Source of the DNA: an uncultured Duncaniella sp.
Lineage (GTDB): Bacteria > Bacteroidota > Bacteroidia > Bacteroidales > Muribaculaceae
Length of the DNA stretch: 37,872 nt
NCBI RefSeq assembly: GCF_910577345.1
Contig: NZ_CAJTMT010000030.1
Coordinates: 1 to 37,872 of the forward strand
Direction: 5' to 3'
The position numbers and the translations under genes are program-made. The notes below the pieces were generated by a model that saw only the letters and a list, made by a program, of their open reading frames with translations, made no database searches and had not been told where the DNA came from. Of the stretch, positions 5,379 through 15,086 are shown in pieces. How positions within the stretch are numbered: position 1 is the first letter of the stretch; the number at the start of each line of letters is the position of its first letter.

Positions 5379-8300
5379 TTATTTTATGGAGGTCATTGCG
5401 TCAATAAGGTCTTGGTAGCATGTTACCTTATGATATTTGACGTTATCGGTTGAGATTTCGTTGAATAACTGAGTGCAGCAGTCAATCTTGGCATTTTCTA
5501 TGGCGTTTAGCTGCATGGATTGGAGCGAACCTTTGGTTTCGGCAATGAAGAATATATGTTTGACTGCGCCTTTCTGCATCGCTATCGCCCAGTCGGGGGC
5601 ATAATTGCCAACGGGTGTGGGGATTTGGAATGAGCGAGGCAGTTTCGCATATACCACCACTTCTTCGGCCTCGTCGAGATCGTGGGCAAAGTCGCGCTCG
5701 CCCTTGCTGTCGGAGACAACGTAGTCCGTGATATGCTTCGAGGTCTCGACGGCCTTGTCGAAGTCGGCACGGCTCGCGGCTGTGAATATGTCAGAGTCAT
5801 ATTTGCCGTCGGTCAGATGATAGTGTATGTGGTCAACTATCATCGTGGCTTTCTGTTCGCGGATAATCTGCACGACCTTACGGATAAATTCTTCGGGATT
5901 GTTGCGGAACAGGGCGAGTTTCGCCGGCCGCAAGCCCTGAAGAATTTTGGCGGCGGTGCGACGGGTGATATTAGCACCTTTAGCAACCTGTCCGATAAGG
6001 TCATACTTGACTGATGAAGTGGAGACATCGGTCAGTTCGTTGGAGGTGGACTTGGTGTTGCCAAACTCCGTAACCTCCTGCGCGTCCTGCTGCCCCTCAA
6101 TCTTGATGTAGCGCAGAGTGCGCACCTTCAGCTCATCGGTGTTGAGATGCAGAATAGCGTTCTTGACAAGTTCGGCGGTGTCGTAACTTACCGTATAGAC
6201 ATACTGCCGGTTTATGGCGTTCCAGAGAGCCTGAAACTCCGGCTTGGCAAAATTGGCGTTGAGTCTTGGCTCAGGCAATTTGGTCTTGTTGCCATCACCG
6301 GTCATCTCTTTCAACAGGTTCGGGTCGAAGATTGAGTTGATTAGTAGCGTCACACCCTCTGCCATCGGTGCGAGTTGGTTGCCGTAAGGAGCGACAGCCT
6401 CGGCTGCAACATCAGCATGATACTTCGGCGTTATGTTACCCGCATCGTCGATGTACTCATTATCTTCAAGCCATACCATAATGCGGCTTGCCTCGCGGTC
6501 GGTGACGACATGAGGCTGCCCCTCCACGGTAATTGTCTTGCCCTCGAAGTAACTTAGCGTGGCTTTAACTGCACGTTCACGCAGCGCATCGCGGGTCTCG
6601 CGTTGCAGCGCACCGGTGAAGTCCGAGTAACTTTCATTGGCAATGACGGTGAGCACGTTGATGTTGTGAACTTCGTCACCGAGCAGTTCCTTATCCTGAC
6701 GGACACCGTTACGGTCAACAGCGATTCGCAGACCGCGCCCCACTTCCTGACGCTTGGCTGTCGTGGAGTCGCTATGCCGGAGCGTACAGATTTGGAACAC
6801 ATTTGGATTATCCCAACCCTCACGTAGAGCAGAGTGCGAGAAGATGAAGCGTGTCGGTTCATCAAAACTTAGCAGACGCTCCTTGTCACGGAGAATAAGG
6901 TCGTAGTCAGACGCCTCCTCGCTGACATCGCTGCCGCGCTTGGTCTTGGTCTCAACCATCTTACCTTTCTTGTCGATTGAGAAGTAGCCTCGATGTGTCT
7001 GATAGGGAGCGAAGCGACGCAGATACTCGTTGTAGTCTTCATCAAAGATGTGGAACTCCTCATTGACCAGTCGGGCATATTCTTCCTCGAATATTTGTTG
7101 AAACACACCTTTTACAGGTTGGTTGTCATCATCATACTGACGATACTTAGCCACTTCGTCAATAAAGAAAAGCGACAGGCACTTTATTCCTTTCTTGAAT
7201 AATTGACGCTCCTTCTCGAAGTGAGCCTTTATCGTCTCGCGTATCTGAACGCGCTGAAGATGCAGCAGGTTTGAGTCACCAACGACATCCCCTTTGCGGA
7301 GCGTAACGCCGTTGGTAAAAGAGACGTAAGCCGTCGGTTGTGTAGCTGAGCCGGGAAAAATCTCGGCAATGTCGAAGCCCCGGTATTGCTCCAGCTCCTT
7401 TGACTCGACAAATAGAGAATCACCCACGCCCATAGTCTTAAACAGACGGCGAGGCTCGCCCGATGCGCTCTTGACCTCGATAGATATACGCGCCATCGGT
7501 GGCTTGTTGGGTGACAGGATTATATTGTCGAGATACATATAGCCGCTGGTGCCACGCAGGTTCTTCATCTCGAAGCCGATAACCTTGATGCGCTTTACAA
7601 GTCGCTCGCGGTAAGCGTCGAGGGCATCGAGGGCATATACAATATCGTGTTTGGTGCGGTGAGTCGCGGAGTAGTTCAACACGAACAGCGGATTGAACTT
7701 CTTGAGGGCTGCTTGGGTAGCGGCTCCCTCCATCTTCTGCGGCTCGTCCATGATGATAATCGGGCGATTGGCGGCAATAACGTCGATAGGACGGCGTGAG
7801 GCAAACTCGTCGCGTTTGGAGTAGATAATGCGGCTCTCCTTTGAGCGTCCGCCCTCTTTGAGTGAGGCGGCGAAAGCCTGGGTGTTTATGATCATCACGT
7901 TCAGACCTGCGTCTTGCGAGAACTGGTCGAGCTGATTGAGGTTTGAACTGTTGTAGACAAACCAACGCGCTTTCTTTCCGTACTGCTCCATAAAGTGTTC
8001 TTCGAGCATACGGAATGACTTTGCCACACCCTCGCGGATAGCGATGCTCGGCACGACGATGATGAACTTCGACCAACCGTAGAGTTTGTTGTGCTCAAAC
8101 ATCGTCTTGATATAGACGTAGGTCTTACCTGTGCCGGTTTCCATCTCGACATCAAGGTTGACGGCACCGAGTCCGTCGATCTTGCTGAGAGACTTTGAGA
8201 GCGGCACTCCGGCTGCCGTCTGAACCGAGTGGAGATTTTCAAGCAACTGCTTGGACGAAAGCTCCACATCGGCATTACGATAGCCGTCATCTTCAAGCAT

Positions 8301-8441
8301 TTCCCGCATTGTACCGTCCGGCAGTTTGCCGAGGTCGCGGCGATACTTCGAGGGGTCGCGGTTGGGCTGGCCGATGAAGATGGCGGTTGTATTTTCTACC
8401 GCATTAGTCTGATAGCCTTGTATCTTGAATTTGAATTTCAT
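5379..8441 (-). CDS. res: Type III restriction endonuclease subunit Res
   Basis: Res is the ATP-driven translocating and cutting subunit of a type III restriction system. It acts only in complex with Mod and cuts DNA with two head-to-head unmodified sites. The helicase core shows Walker A in METGTGKTYVY (GTGKT 103-107), IIVVPSIAIREGV (motif Ia), DEPQKM (232-237, motif II), LNYSATHRTK (motif III) and ALREGWDNPNVFQICTLRHSDS with RQEVGRGLRIAVD (motifs V-VI). The C-terminal nuclease is a PD-(D/E)xK fold with D950 in APDWA and E968-x-K970 in AETKG. The length (1020 aa) is in the family range. It starts 3 bases after mod ends and is the last gene of the five-gene operon. All key residues are present, so it should be active. 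Confidence 0.95.
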   Translation of the reverse strand: MKFKFKIQGYQTNAVENTTAIFIGQPNRDPSKYRRDLGKLPDGTMREMLEDDGYRNADVELSSKQLLENLHSVQTAAGVPLSKSLSKIDGLGAVNLDVEMETGTGKTYVYIKTMFEHNKLYGWSKFIIVVPSIAIREGVAKSFRMLEEHFMEQYGKKARWFVYNSSNLNQLDQFSQDAGLNVMIINTQAFAASLKEGGRSKESRIIYSKRDEFASRRPIDVIAANRPIIIMDEPQKMEGAATQAALKKFNPLFVLNYSATHRTKHDIVYALDALDAYRERLVKRIKVIGFEMKNLRGTSGYMYLDNIILSPNKPPMARISIEVKSASGEPRRLFKTMGVGDSLFVESKELEQYRGFDIAEIFPGSATQPTAYVSFTNGVTLRKGDVVGDSNLLHLQRVQIRETIKAHFEKERQLFKKGIKCLSLFFIDEVAKYRQYDDDNQPVKGVFQQIFEEEYARLVNEEFHIFDEDYNEYLRRFAPYQTHRGYFSIDKKGKMVETKTKRGSDVSEEASDYDLILRDKERLLSFDEPTRFIFSHSALREGWDNPNVFQICTLRHSDSTTAKRQEVGRGLRIAVDRNGVRQDKELLGDEVHNINVLTVIANESYSDFTGALQRETRDALRERAVKATLSYFEGKTITVEGQPHVVTDREASRIMVWLEDNEYIDDAGNITPKYHADVAAEAVAPYGNQLAPMAEGVTLLINSIFDPNLLKEMTGDGNKTKLPEPRLNANFAKPEFQALWNAINRQYVYTVSYDTAELVKNAILHLNTDELKVRTLRYIKIEGQQDAQEVTEFGNTKSTSNELTDVSTSSVKYDLIGQVAKGANITRRTAAKILQGLRPAKLALFRNNPEEFIRKVVQIIREQKATMIVDHIHYHLTDGKYDSDIFTAASRADFDKAVETSKHITDYVVSDSKGERDFAHDLDEAEEVVVYAKLPRSFQIPTPVGNYAPDWAIAMQKGAVKHIFFIAETKGSLQSMQLNAIENAKIDCCTQLFNEISTDNVKYHKVTCYQDLIDAMTSIK

Positions 8442-8444
8442 GGC

Positions 8445-10385
8445 TTACAGAATTTTGCGGATAGTGTCGGGTGAATAATGCGTGAAGATTTGCTCGAAGT
8501 TGTCGAGGACGTTGTCGTTTGCGGCCGATGAGTCGCGCATAACGAAGTATTGCGGGCGCATCTTGGCTATCTCGGTAACAGTTGATTCGTTGACTTCGGT
8601 GTCGAAAGTAGCGATGAGATAAGTGTCGTCCACGAAGAATACCTTTTTACCATTGACTTCCTTTTCCTCAATCTTTGCGGAAAGTTCGATGTCGAGTTCC
8701 GGCATAACTTGAAAAAGGAGGTCAAGCGGAGTGCGGTCGCTCTTGACGTTGTCAACGGTGTTGAACAGGTCTGCCTCGTTGAAGTCTTCGGGTGTGTAGA
8801 ACACATCCTCCATATTCGACGAGTCAAGTTTGAGCACACGGAAGCCGGTGTCAAGGTCATGTCCGTGCAAACCTGCTTCCTCTTTGACTTTCTTTCCTGC
8901 ACGACGTATGCGTTCCTCACCGATTTGGCAGATGGTTTCGTAGCCGGCTTTATTTGCTTTATCGTCGGTGTCCTCCGGAAGTTGCACAAGAATAAACTTA
9001 CAATGTTTATCCTTTTCAGCGTTAAATTTCATGGTAGCGTGACCCATAGACCCCGAACCTGAGAAGAAATCTAAGATAATCGAGTCATCGTCAAGATTAG
9101 CAAGTGTTAGCAAACGTTCCATAAGACGCTGCGGCTTTGGGCCATCAAATACTCCCGCATCCATAAGTTTATTTACTTCTTGCGAGCCTTCTTGACTATG
9201 ACCAACCTCTTTGTAGTAGAGAATTGAAGTAGGTGCCATCCCCTCAAATTTCAGTTCAGAGAGAAATCTTTTAATTCGAGGAACACCATTACCATCCGAA
9301 CCGAACCATATTCGGTTGTCCTGGAGTCTCTCAGCGAAAGCTTTCGCTGAGAGACTCCAGCAGCGTCCTGCTGGAGGCTCTACAACACGCCCAGAGGGCG
9401 TGGTTATAGGATAGTCTCCGGAGGGAGAATATGTCTTGACTGTAAGATTATCAGACTGCCATACACCTCTTGGGTCGTTATCAGGATTTGAATAGCGAGC
9501 ATCGGCTTCTGCTGTTCGAGGTAAACGACCTATTTTGAAGTGATTTATGTTCCGAGCGTACATAACCACATAGTCATGGCTATTGGAAATAAACTTTGCA
9601 TCATTTTTAGGGGCAAATGCACGCTCCCAAATGAGTTGCGCTATGAAATTTTGACCACCAAAAATCTCGTTACATACCTTGCGCAGATTTTCCTGTTCGT
9701 TATCGTCTATTGAAATGAAGATAACGCCGTCCTCGGCGAGCAGGTCGCGAGCTACTTTCAGGCGAGGATATATCATATTGAGCCAGTCGGTATGAAAGCG
9801 ACCGTTGCTCTCGGTGTTGCGCTGCATAGGGTCGAGGACTTGGTTGCCGTCTTCATCAAAGACTCCACTTCTGATGCCCAATCCTACTGTGTTTTCTTTA
9901 TCTTCATATACTCCATCCCAGTCAATCTCCTTATTTTTATAAATATTATTGACGATTGAGTATTCATCGTTGTAGACGAAGTCGTTGCCGGTGTTATAGG
10001 GAGGGTCAATGTAGATCATCTTGACCTTGCCGAGATAATTCTCGCGGAGAACTTTCAGCACGTCGAGATTGTCGCCCTCAATGTAGAGATTTTTGGTATT
10101 CCAAAAATCAACCGAGGCATCTACGTCCGGGCGCAGAGTCTTGTCGGTCGGCGTGTTGGCAAGGCGTGAGGCAGTTCGCTTATCGGGCCATGTGAACTGA
10201 TAGCGTTCCTCGCCGGTGTCGAGAGCGTCGGTCGACAACTCCGCCCGCAGCTTGTCGAAGTCGATTGCAAGTTCGGCGGTGCCGTCCTTGCCCTTTCGCT
10301 CAGTGACGCAATAAGGAAACAATGCAGCAATCTTCGCCACATTACCCTCCACAGCGTCAAGGCTCTTCATTCTCAATTTTTCCAT
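8445..10385 (-). CDS. mod: Type III DNA adenine-N6 methyltransferase Mod
   Basis: Mod recognises a short asymmetric site and methylates adenine on one strand; it also gives Res its specificity. The beta-class motif order is visible: motif IV DPPYNTGND at 127-135 comes first, and the SAM-binding motif I LDFFSGSGSMGHATM (FSGSG 441-445) comes late. The region between (about 250-400) should hold the target recognition domain. The segment coding residues 343-355 (WSLSAKAFAERLQ) is a perfect 40-bp palindrome followed by two further hairpins. The protein continues with ETICQIGEERIRRAGKKV and a C-terminal domain, total 646 aa, which is typical. The gene starts 8 bases after the two-TM gene and is followed by res after 3 bases. 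Confidence 0.96.
   Translation of the reverse strand: MEKLRMKSLDAVEGNVAKIAALFPYCVTERKGKDGTAELAIDFDKLRAELSTDALDTGEERYQFTWPDKRTASRLANTPTDKTLRPDVDASVDFWNTKNLYIEGDNLDVLKVLRENYLGKVKMIYIDPPYNTGNDFVYNDEYSIVNNIYKNKEIDWDGVYEDKENTVGLGIRSGVFDEDGNQVLDPMQRNTESNGRFHTDWLNMIYPRLKVARDLLAEDGVIFISIDDNEQENLRKVCNEIFGGQNFIAQLIWERAFAPKNDAKFISNSHDYVVMYARNINHFKIGRLPRTAEADARYSNPDNDPRGVWQSDNLTVKTYSPSGDYPITTPSGRVVEPPAGRCWSLSAKAFAERLQDNRIWFGSDGNGVPRIKRFLSELKFEGMAPTSILYYKEVGHSQEGSQEVNKLMDAGVFDGPKPQRLMERLLTLANLDDDSIILDFFSGSGSMGHATMKFNAEKDKHCKFILVQLPEDTDDKANKAGYETICQIGEERIRRAGKKVKEEAGLHGHDLDTGFRVLKLDSSNMEDVFYTPEDFNEADLFNTVDNVKSDRTPLDLLFQVMPELDIELSAKIEEKEVNGKKVFFVDDTYLIATFDTEVNESTVTEIAKMRPQYFVMRDSSAANDNVLDNFEQIFTHYSPDTIRKIL
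9321..9360. repeat. Perfect 40-bp palindrome inside mod
   Basis: The half-site CTGGAGTCTCTCAGCGAAAG is followed with no spacer by its exact reverse complement; the centre is AAGCTT. It is translated in the mod frame without disruption. Confidence 0.97.
9355..9402. repeat. Two further hairpins adjoining the mod palindrome
   Basis: CTCCAGCAG (9355-9363) pairs with CTGCTGGAG (9368-9376). CACGCCC (9386-9392) pairs with GGGCGTG (9396-9402). The first shares six bases with the end of the 40-bp palindrome, so alternative folds compete. Confidence 0.85.
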
Positions 10386-10393
10386 TATTTGGT

Positions 10394-11182
10394 TTATAAT
10401 TTATTTTCTAACTGTTTTACAAGGGTGTATTCACTATCCAAAATTTCGCGCCCACTATTTTGAACTGATGCAAACAGCAAATCTGCCCTATCTTTTTGGG
10501 TGTCATAAACTCCAATAAGACGTTTTTTCTCAGATTGTAGTTTCTTGCAATGCTCAACGTATTTTATAGCAAAGTCAGATTTATCTTTTTGAGTACCAAT
10601 ATAGTCTGCAACAGTTCTTGCTTCCGAACTTGCAGAGTTCGTAGCAATCCAGTCATTCAGTATTTTTTGCATTGTATCAAATACGACATGATATGCGGCT
10701 GAAACCGTCTTAACACAATCCTCAAAAGCAGAAACTTTTGAAGTATCGCTAATTAGATATTTAGAACGAGCAAATTGTTGTTGTGCTTCATCTATCTCTT
10801 GCTGAATTTCTAAAACCTCTTTAATTAGACTCGGCGTATCCATTGAAATCTCAATAGAGTACAAGATACTTAATTGCCGACGGCTTATATTAAGTGAGTT
10901 AATTACCCTGTTTACGGACTCACTTATAATTTGAAACTCTGATTTTTTGTGCTGAATATCATTGCGGAGTCTATCAGCATTGGCGTACCAATTACCGCCA
11001 ATAAATATTACCCCACTTATTATTGCATCAGCAACAATAGGCAACCAAGTATTTTCGTCTCCAATAACGTCAGTGATGGCAGGTAATTTCAAAACCCAAT
11101 TCAGGGCATATAGTATAATTATTGCGGATACAGTGCAAACACAATAAATCCAAAAATTGCTCCTTGTTTTTATTTTCATCAT
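10394..11182 (-). CDS. Two-TM coiled-coil protein embedded in the restriction operon
   Basis: A 262-residue protein of no family I can name. Two membrane segments lie at about residues 10-31 (FWIYCVCTVSAIIILYALNWVL) and 47-65 (WLPIVADAIISGVIFIGGN). The remainder is a long helical cytoplasmic part (IQHKKSEFQIISESVNRVINSL, EVLEIQQEIDEAQQQFARSKY, IKYVEHCKKLQSEKKRLIGVYD) with strong coiled-coil character. It has no nuclease or nucleotide-binding motif. Its ATG overlaps the stop of the DUF4391 gene by four bases, and mod follows 8 bases after its end, so translation is coupled to the restriction genes. Membrane topology plus this position suggests an anti-phage effector or a membrane anchor for the complex. 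That is inference. Confidence 0.7.
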   Translation of the reverse strand: MMKIKTRSNFWIYCVCTVSAIIILYALNWVLKLPAITDVIGDENTWLPIVADAIISGVIFIGGNWYANADRLRNDIQHKKSEFQIISESVNRVINSLNISRRQLSILYSIEISMDTPSLIKEVLEIQQEIDEAQQQFARSKYLISDTSKVSAFEDCVKTVSAAYHVVFDTMQKILNDWIATNSASSEARTVADYIGTQKDKSDFAIKYVEHCKKLQSEKKRLIGVYDTQKDRADLLFASVQNSGREILDSEYTLVKQLENKL

Positions 11183-11781
11183 AATATTTTAGATTTCAGC
11201 TTCTGGAGTTCAACGAATAATTCACGCTTGCGGCGCGGCTGCTTAGTGGAGTTCATTTGACGCTCCAATGCTGCGATTTGGCGTTCAAGTTTGGCGCGTT
11301 CTTCGTCAACCTTGATTTGCTCGGAGAGAGATTTGTCTTTCTCGACGGAGAACTGACCGATTGATGAAACGATGTTTTCCCAAACGGCATCAAGGTTGAG
11401 TCCTGACAGCGGCAAAGTGATGTCCTCTACGGCTCGCCATGGAGCGGTAAAGAGTTTAGCGTGATGAGTGGCGAGCATCGCCTCGTCATCGTAGCGCAGA
11501 AGATAGACAATGCGTTGAGGGATATATTTGGCAAGTAGTGTTATTGCCTTAGTGTCGAAGTCGCGCGATTTGAGCGATACCTCGACAACAAAAATTTCTT
11601 TGACTTCGTTACCGACGGCGATAGCCGGAACAGTGCGAGGTGATATCCAATTAACGAAGTCAAGACGTGACACTTCGGCATCGAAACGGTCGCGTTGCGA
11701 TGGTGTCCAGTCAAACCGCTTAAAAAGCTGCGCTTTTGGAAGCGGCCGTTTGACTTCGGTGGTTGGTGGCAGTCCTAACAT
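11179..11781 (-). CDS. DUF4391 domain protein
   Basis: A 200-residue protein matching the DUF4391 pattern as I know it: an N-terminal LPPTTEVKRPLPKAQLFKRF, a central VVEVSLKSRDFDTKAITLLAKYIPQRIVYLLRYDD and TAPWRAVEDITLPLSGLNLDAVWENIV, and a C-terminal coiled coil (LERQIAALERQMNSTKQPRRKRELFVELQKLKS). The family is regularly found beside a SNF2-like helicase and type III mod/res genes, but its biochemical role is not established. It begins 3 bases after the helicase stop and overlaps the two-TM gene by 4 bases. It may be a small accessory subunit bridging helicase and methylase; this is inference. Confidence 0.75.
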   Translation of the reverse strand: MLGLPPTTEVKRPLPKAQLFKRFDWTPSQRDRFDAEVSRLDFVNWISPRTVPAIAVGNEVKEIFVVEVSLKSRDFDTKAITLLAKYIPQRIVYLLRYDDEAMLATHHAKLFTAPWRAVEDITLPLSGLNLDAVWENIVSSIGQFSVEKDKSLSEQIKVDEERAKLERQIAALERQMNSTKQPRRKRELFVELQKLKSKIL

Positions 11782-11784
11782 ACG

Positions 11785-14700
11785 CTATCGGATTATCAGG
11801 AAACAAATTAGTTCAAAGTTATCGAGACCGCGGACTTCGTTGCCGAATAGCGAGCCGCTGTCGCCGTCGAGGAACGAGAAAAGATCGGTGGTCTCCTTGA
11901 CTTTTATAAGCGAGGAGATGGCGTCGCCGAGCAACTTGGAGTATGTGCCCATACGTTGACCGTCGCGCGTCTCAGCGTTGAACTTATGGCAAAGGTCGAG
12001 CAGCGGTGTTGCATTGCCCCGACACAAATGGCGCATTGTGTCAAGCAAAGATTTCGGGTCAAGGTGGTCAATGACAACTGCCGACTCCTTTGTGATATAG
12101 ACCATATAGAATGGATGAAGCCTGTTCTTGCGGTCGATATTGATTGAGTTATTGCGATTTTTGAGAACGAAAATCACACCGGGAGGCGTGTCTTTATCGG
12201 CAGGTACGATGGCATGTAGCCCCATTGGGGTATGCTCTATATCATTGTCTTGCTTGATGTATTCAAGCAGGTCAAGACGAAATTCATTCAAGCCCAAATC
12301 CATAATGGAAACACCTGTGTTCATCTCCTCAATATCCACGACTTCCTCTTTGAGGCGTTCCAACTGGTCTCTACGATATTTGAGGTCGCCTTGTTCGGCA
12401 TCGGTGAGCGGGTTATCATCGCCGGTGGCAGTGAGTACCGACACTTTCATGCGGGCTTCAACACGTCCTTTGAGGTCGATGTATTCATCCAAGTCCATAT
12501 CGGGCCAGTAGTTGACGAGCTGAATGACCGTATTACGCGAGCCGATACGGTCGATACGCCCGAAGCGTTGGATTATGCGGACCGGATTCCAGTGTATATC
12601 GTAATTGATGAGATAGTCGCAGTCTTGTAGGTTCTGACCCTCGGAAATGCAGTCGGTGGCGATCAGCACGTCGATTTCCTCGTGAAGATTAGGATAGACG
12701 GCAGCCTTTTCTTTCGATATAGGCGAAAAAAGAGTGAGGACTTTATTGAAGTCCATTTTCTCACGTGTCTTGATTGTGCAACGTGCTTCGACATCACCGG
12801 AGATAAGGGCTGTGTTAAGCCCGGTGCGTTCCTTGATGAGCGACGCAATATTCTCATAGAGATATTGAGCTGTGTCGGAAAATGCTGTAAAGATTATGAT
12901 TTTCTTGTTGCCGGGATTGATAGGGTTGGCGAACTTCGAGCGAATATCCTCTATGAGCAACTGAAGTTTACTGTCATGCGCAGGTGTAATGTCTTCAAGC
13001 ATGAATAGCAGTGTGCGAAGATTATCAAGGTCTTTAGCGAGATATTCGCGCCACTGCACATAGTCCATGTCGGCAAGGTCAATCTTTGTTTTCTTACCGC
13101 CGATAAAGACCGAATCCTCGCGTTCATCAAAGTCAAGATTGGAGTCAAAGTCATAATCATTGACCGTTGAGTGACCACCATTAGCGGCGAGCCTATCTAT
13201 AGCGTCAACAGTTGTCTGAATGAAATCCTTAATGCGTGTAAGCGTCAAACGGAACGAGTTGACCGAACTTTCAAGGCGTTTGAGCAGGTTGATACTCATA
13301 AGTTGACGTATGCCTCGCTCGCGACCGAAGCGGGAGAGATTTCCAAGCGAGCCGTCAGCCTTTGTATCAAGATATTTTTCAAGTTTGCTCGGCAATATAA
13401 AGTCGGAGGGAGTGTAGATAGCGAGGTTAAGTTCGGTTACGCTGACGAAGATATCATTGAACGATACGGCTGTCGGTAAGTCTGTGAGCTTGGGTGAGCG
13501 AGAGATTGGCTTCAATCGTTCCGGGAACTTGCCGATGTCGGTCGTGTCGTAATATTGTTCGATGTGTTTGCGGCTTCGGGCTATGGTAACGCTATCGAGC
13601 ACTTCAAACAAATCAAAGCTCAGGAGCGATAGCAGATTTTTTGTGGTACGTTCATCCGGAGGCATTTTCGACCAACGGTTGAAAGCAGACTGTGCGTCAC
13701 GAAATATTTTGTCAATGGATGATGTGGTGTTGAGCAGCGCATCCATTCGCTCCGAGTCACCTTCGTATGCAAGTTGCAACTGATTACGGAGGTCGTTAAA
13801 TCGGTTGTTGACAGGCGTGGCCGACAACATCAGAACCTTCGTCTTGACCCCTGCGCGGATTACCTTATTCATCAGTTGGAGATAGCGATTCTCGCGCGGG
13901 TTTTCGTCGTTCTCGTCGGTGGTCACTTTACCACCGTTGCGGAAGTTGTGGCTTTCGTCAATAACGACAAGGTCGTAGTTGCCCCAGTTGATGTATTCGA
14001 GGTCGAGACCGTTGCTTTGCCCGGACTGACGCGAAAGGTCGGTATGATAGAGAATATCGTAACGCAAGCGGTCTGCAACAAGCGGATTGTTTAGATAATT
14101 GCTGCGATATGTGACCCAGTTTTGATGCAACTTTTTGGGGCAGAGAACGAGCACTGACTTGTTGCGGTTTTCGTAATACTTTATTACGGAAAGTGCGGTG
14201 AACGTCTTGCCGAGGCCTACGGAGTCAGCAAGGATGCAGCCGTTATACTTTTCGAGTTTGTTGATGATAGCGAGAGCCGCGTCACGTTGGAAGTTGTAGA
14301 GCTTGTTCCAGATTACGCTCGATTTGAAGCCGGTGGCTTCGTTGGGCAATACGTCCTCTGAAATATCTTCAAGAAACTCGTTGAAAATATTGTAGAGTGT
14401 AACGAAATAGATAAATTCCGGCGCGTTTTCCTTGTAGGCGTTGGTGATGTTGTCAAGTACCTGTTCGGTGACGACTTGCAGTTTTTCGCCGTCCTGCCAT
14501 ACTTGATTGAAAAGATTCAGGTAGAACTGCGACATCGGAGCATCAGTACGTTGAACGAACTGATAGGCATTATTACCTCGTTCACAACCGAGGTCAACAG
14601 TTGTAAATCCTGTGATGGGCATATAATTGACATCATCTACGTTGATGAAGCCCATCATATTTTCATTGGTTCGGTTCGACTTGAAACAAGCCTTTTGCCT

Positions 14701-15024
14701 GATCCATTCGGCACACTCCTTTGCTACGGCTTTAAGCGACAATTCATTGCGGAGTTTTATCTCAAACTCCGAACCAAATAAATCGCGCTCACGGTTAAGA
14801 CGTGGTATGTAAAATTCTCGACGTTGCTTATCTGCTTTCTCTGTGGTAAACGAGGGGGAAGTAAAGATAAAACGCAACTCATCTATATCTTTCAACTGCT
14901 CTTTAAGTTCTTGAAAGGCATAAATCGAAAAACTTGCGGCCGCTATTGACACACGACTGCCGGATTTGATGGTAGCCACCAAATCATTGCGTAAGGTTTG
15001 ATTTATGTTGTCAATGAGTTGCAC
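11785..15024 (-). CDS. SNF2-like helicase with N-terminal PLD-like domain
   Basis: A 1079-residue superfamily 2 ATPase. Residues 1 to about 180 resemble a phospholipase-D-like domain (IKSGSRVSIAAASFSIYAFQELKEQL, RFIFTSPSF), but I see no HxK catalytic pair, so it is probably a binding module. The motor has FQRDAAL (Q motif), Walker A ADSVGLGKTFTALSV (266-280), VIDESHNFRN (DESH 356-359), MLSATPVNN (motif III), and in the C-terminal lobe ATDCISEGQNLQDCDYLINYD and IQRFGRIDRIGS (motifs V-VI). These residues predict active ATP-dependent DNA translocation. It is the first gene of the restriction operon and lies behind a long leader RNA. Similar helicases occur in several phage-defence systems. Confidence 0.9.
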   Translation of the reverse strand: MQLIDNINQTLRNDLVATIKSGSRVSIAAASFSIYAFQELKEQLKDIDELRFIFTSPSFTTEKADKQRREFYIPRLNRERDLFGSEFEIKLRNELSLKAVAKECAEWIRQKACFKSNRTNENMMGFINVDDVNYMPITGFTTVDLGCERGNNAYQFVQRTDAPMSQFYLNLFNQVWQDGEKLQVVTEQVLDNITNAYKENAPEFIYFVTLYNIFNEFLEDISEDVLPNEATGFKSSVIWNKLYNFQRDAALAIINKLEKYNGCILADSVGLGKTFTALSVIKYYENRNKSVLVLCPKKLHQNWVTYRSNYLNNPLVADRLRYDILYHTDLSRQSGQSNGLDLEYINWGNYDLVVIDESHNFRNGGKVTTDENDENPRENRYLQLMNKVIRAGVKTKVLMLSATPVNNRFNDLRNQLQLAYEGDSERMDALLNTTSSIDKIFRDAQSAFNRWSKMPPDERTTKNLLSLLSFDLFEVLDSVTIARSRKHIEQYYDTTDIGKFPERLKPISRSPKLTDLPTAVSFNDIFVSVTELNLAIYTPSDFILPSKLEKYLDTKADGSLGNLSRFGRERGIRQLMSINLLKRLESSVNSFRLTLTRIKDFIQTTVDAIDRLAANGGHSTVNDYDFDSNLDFDEREDSVFIGGKKTKIDLADMDYVQWREYLAKDLDNLRTLLFMLEDITPAHDSKLQLLIEDIRSKFANPINPGNKKIIIFTAFSDTAQYLYENIASLIKERTGLNTALISGDVEARCTIKTREKMDFNKVLTLFSPISKEKAAVYPNLHEEIDVLIATDCISEGQNLQDCDYLINYDIHWNPVRIIQRFGRIDRIGSRNTVIQLVNYWPDMDLDEYIDLKGRVEARMKVSVLTATGDDNPLTDAEQGDLKYRRDQLERLKEEVVDIEEMNTGVSIMDLGLNEFRLDLLEYIKQDNDIEHTPMGLHAIVPADKDTPPGVIFVLKNRNNSINIDRKNRLHPFYMVYITKESAVVIDHLDPKSLLDTMRHLCRGNATPLLDLCHKFNAETRDGQRMGTYSKLLGDAISSLIKVKETTDLFSFLDGDSGSLFGNEVRGLDNFELICFLIIR

Positions 15025-15086
15025 TTCGGGTCACTCGCTTTCACAGCCATTGACTCCGACATGGCACAATTAGATTGGTTTGGGCA

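Noticed and set aside
9321..9402. Palindrome as an intergenic terminator
   Set aside because: It is fully inside mod in the correct frame and has no T-tract.
5379..15024. Classification as DISARM or BREX
   Set aside because: A helicase and methylase are present, but I see no DrmA/DrmB, PglZ or BrxC-like genes; Mod and Res are of type III.
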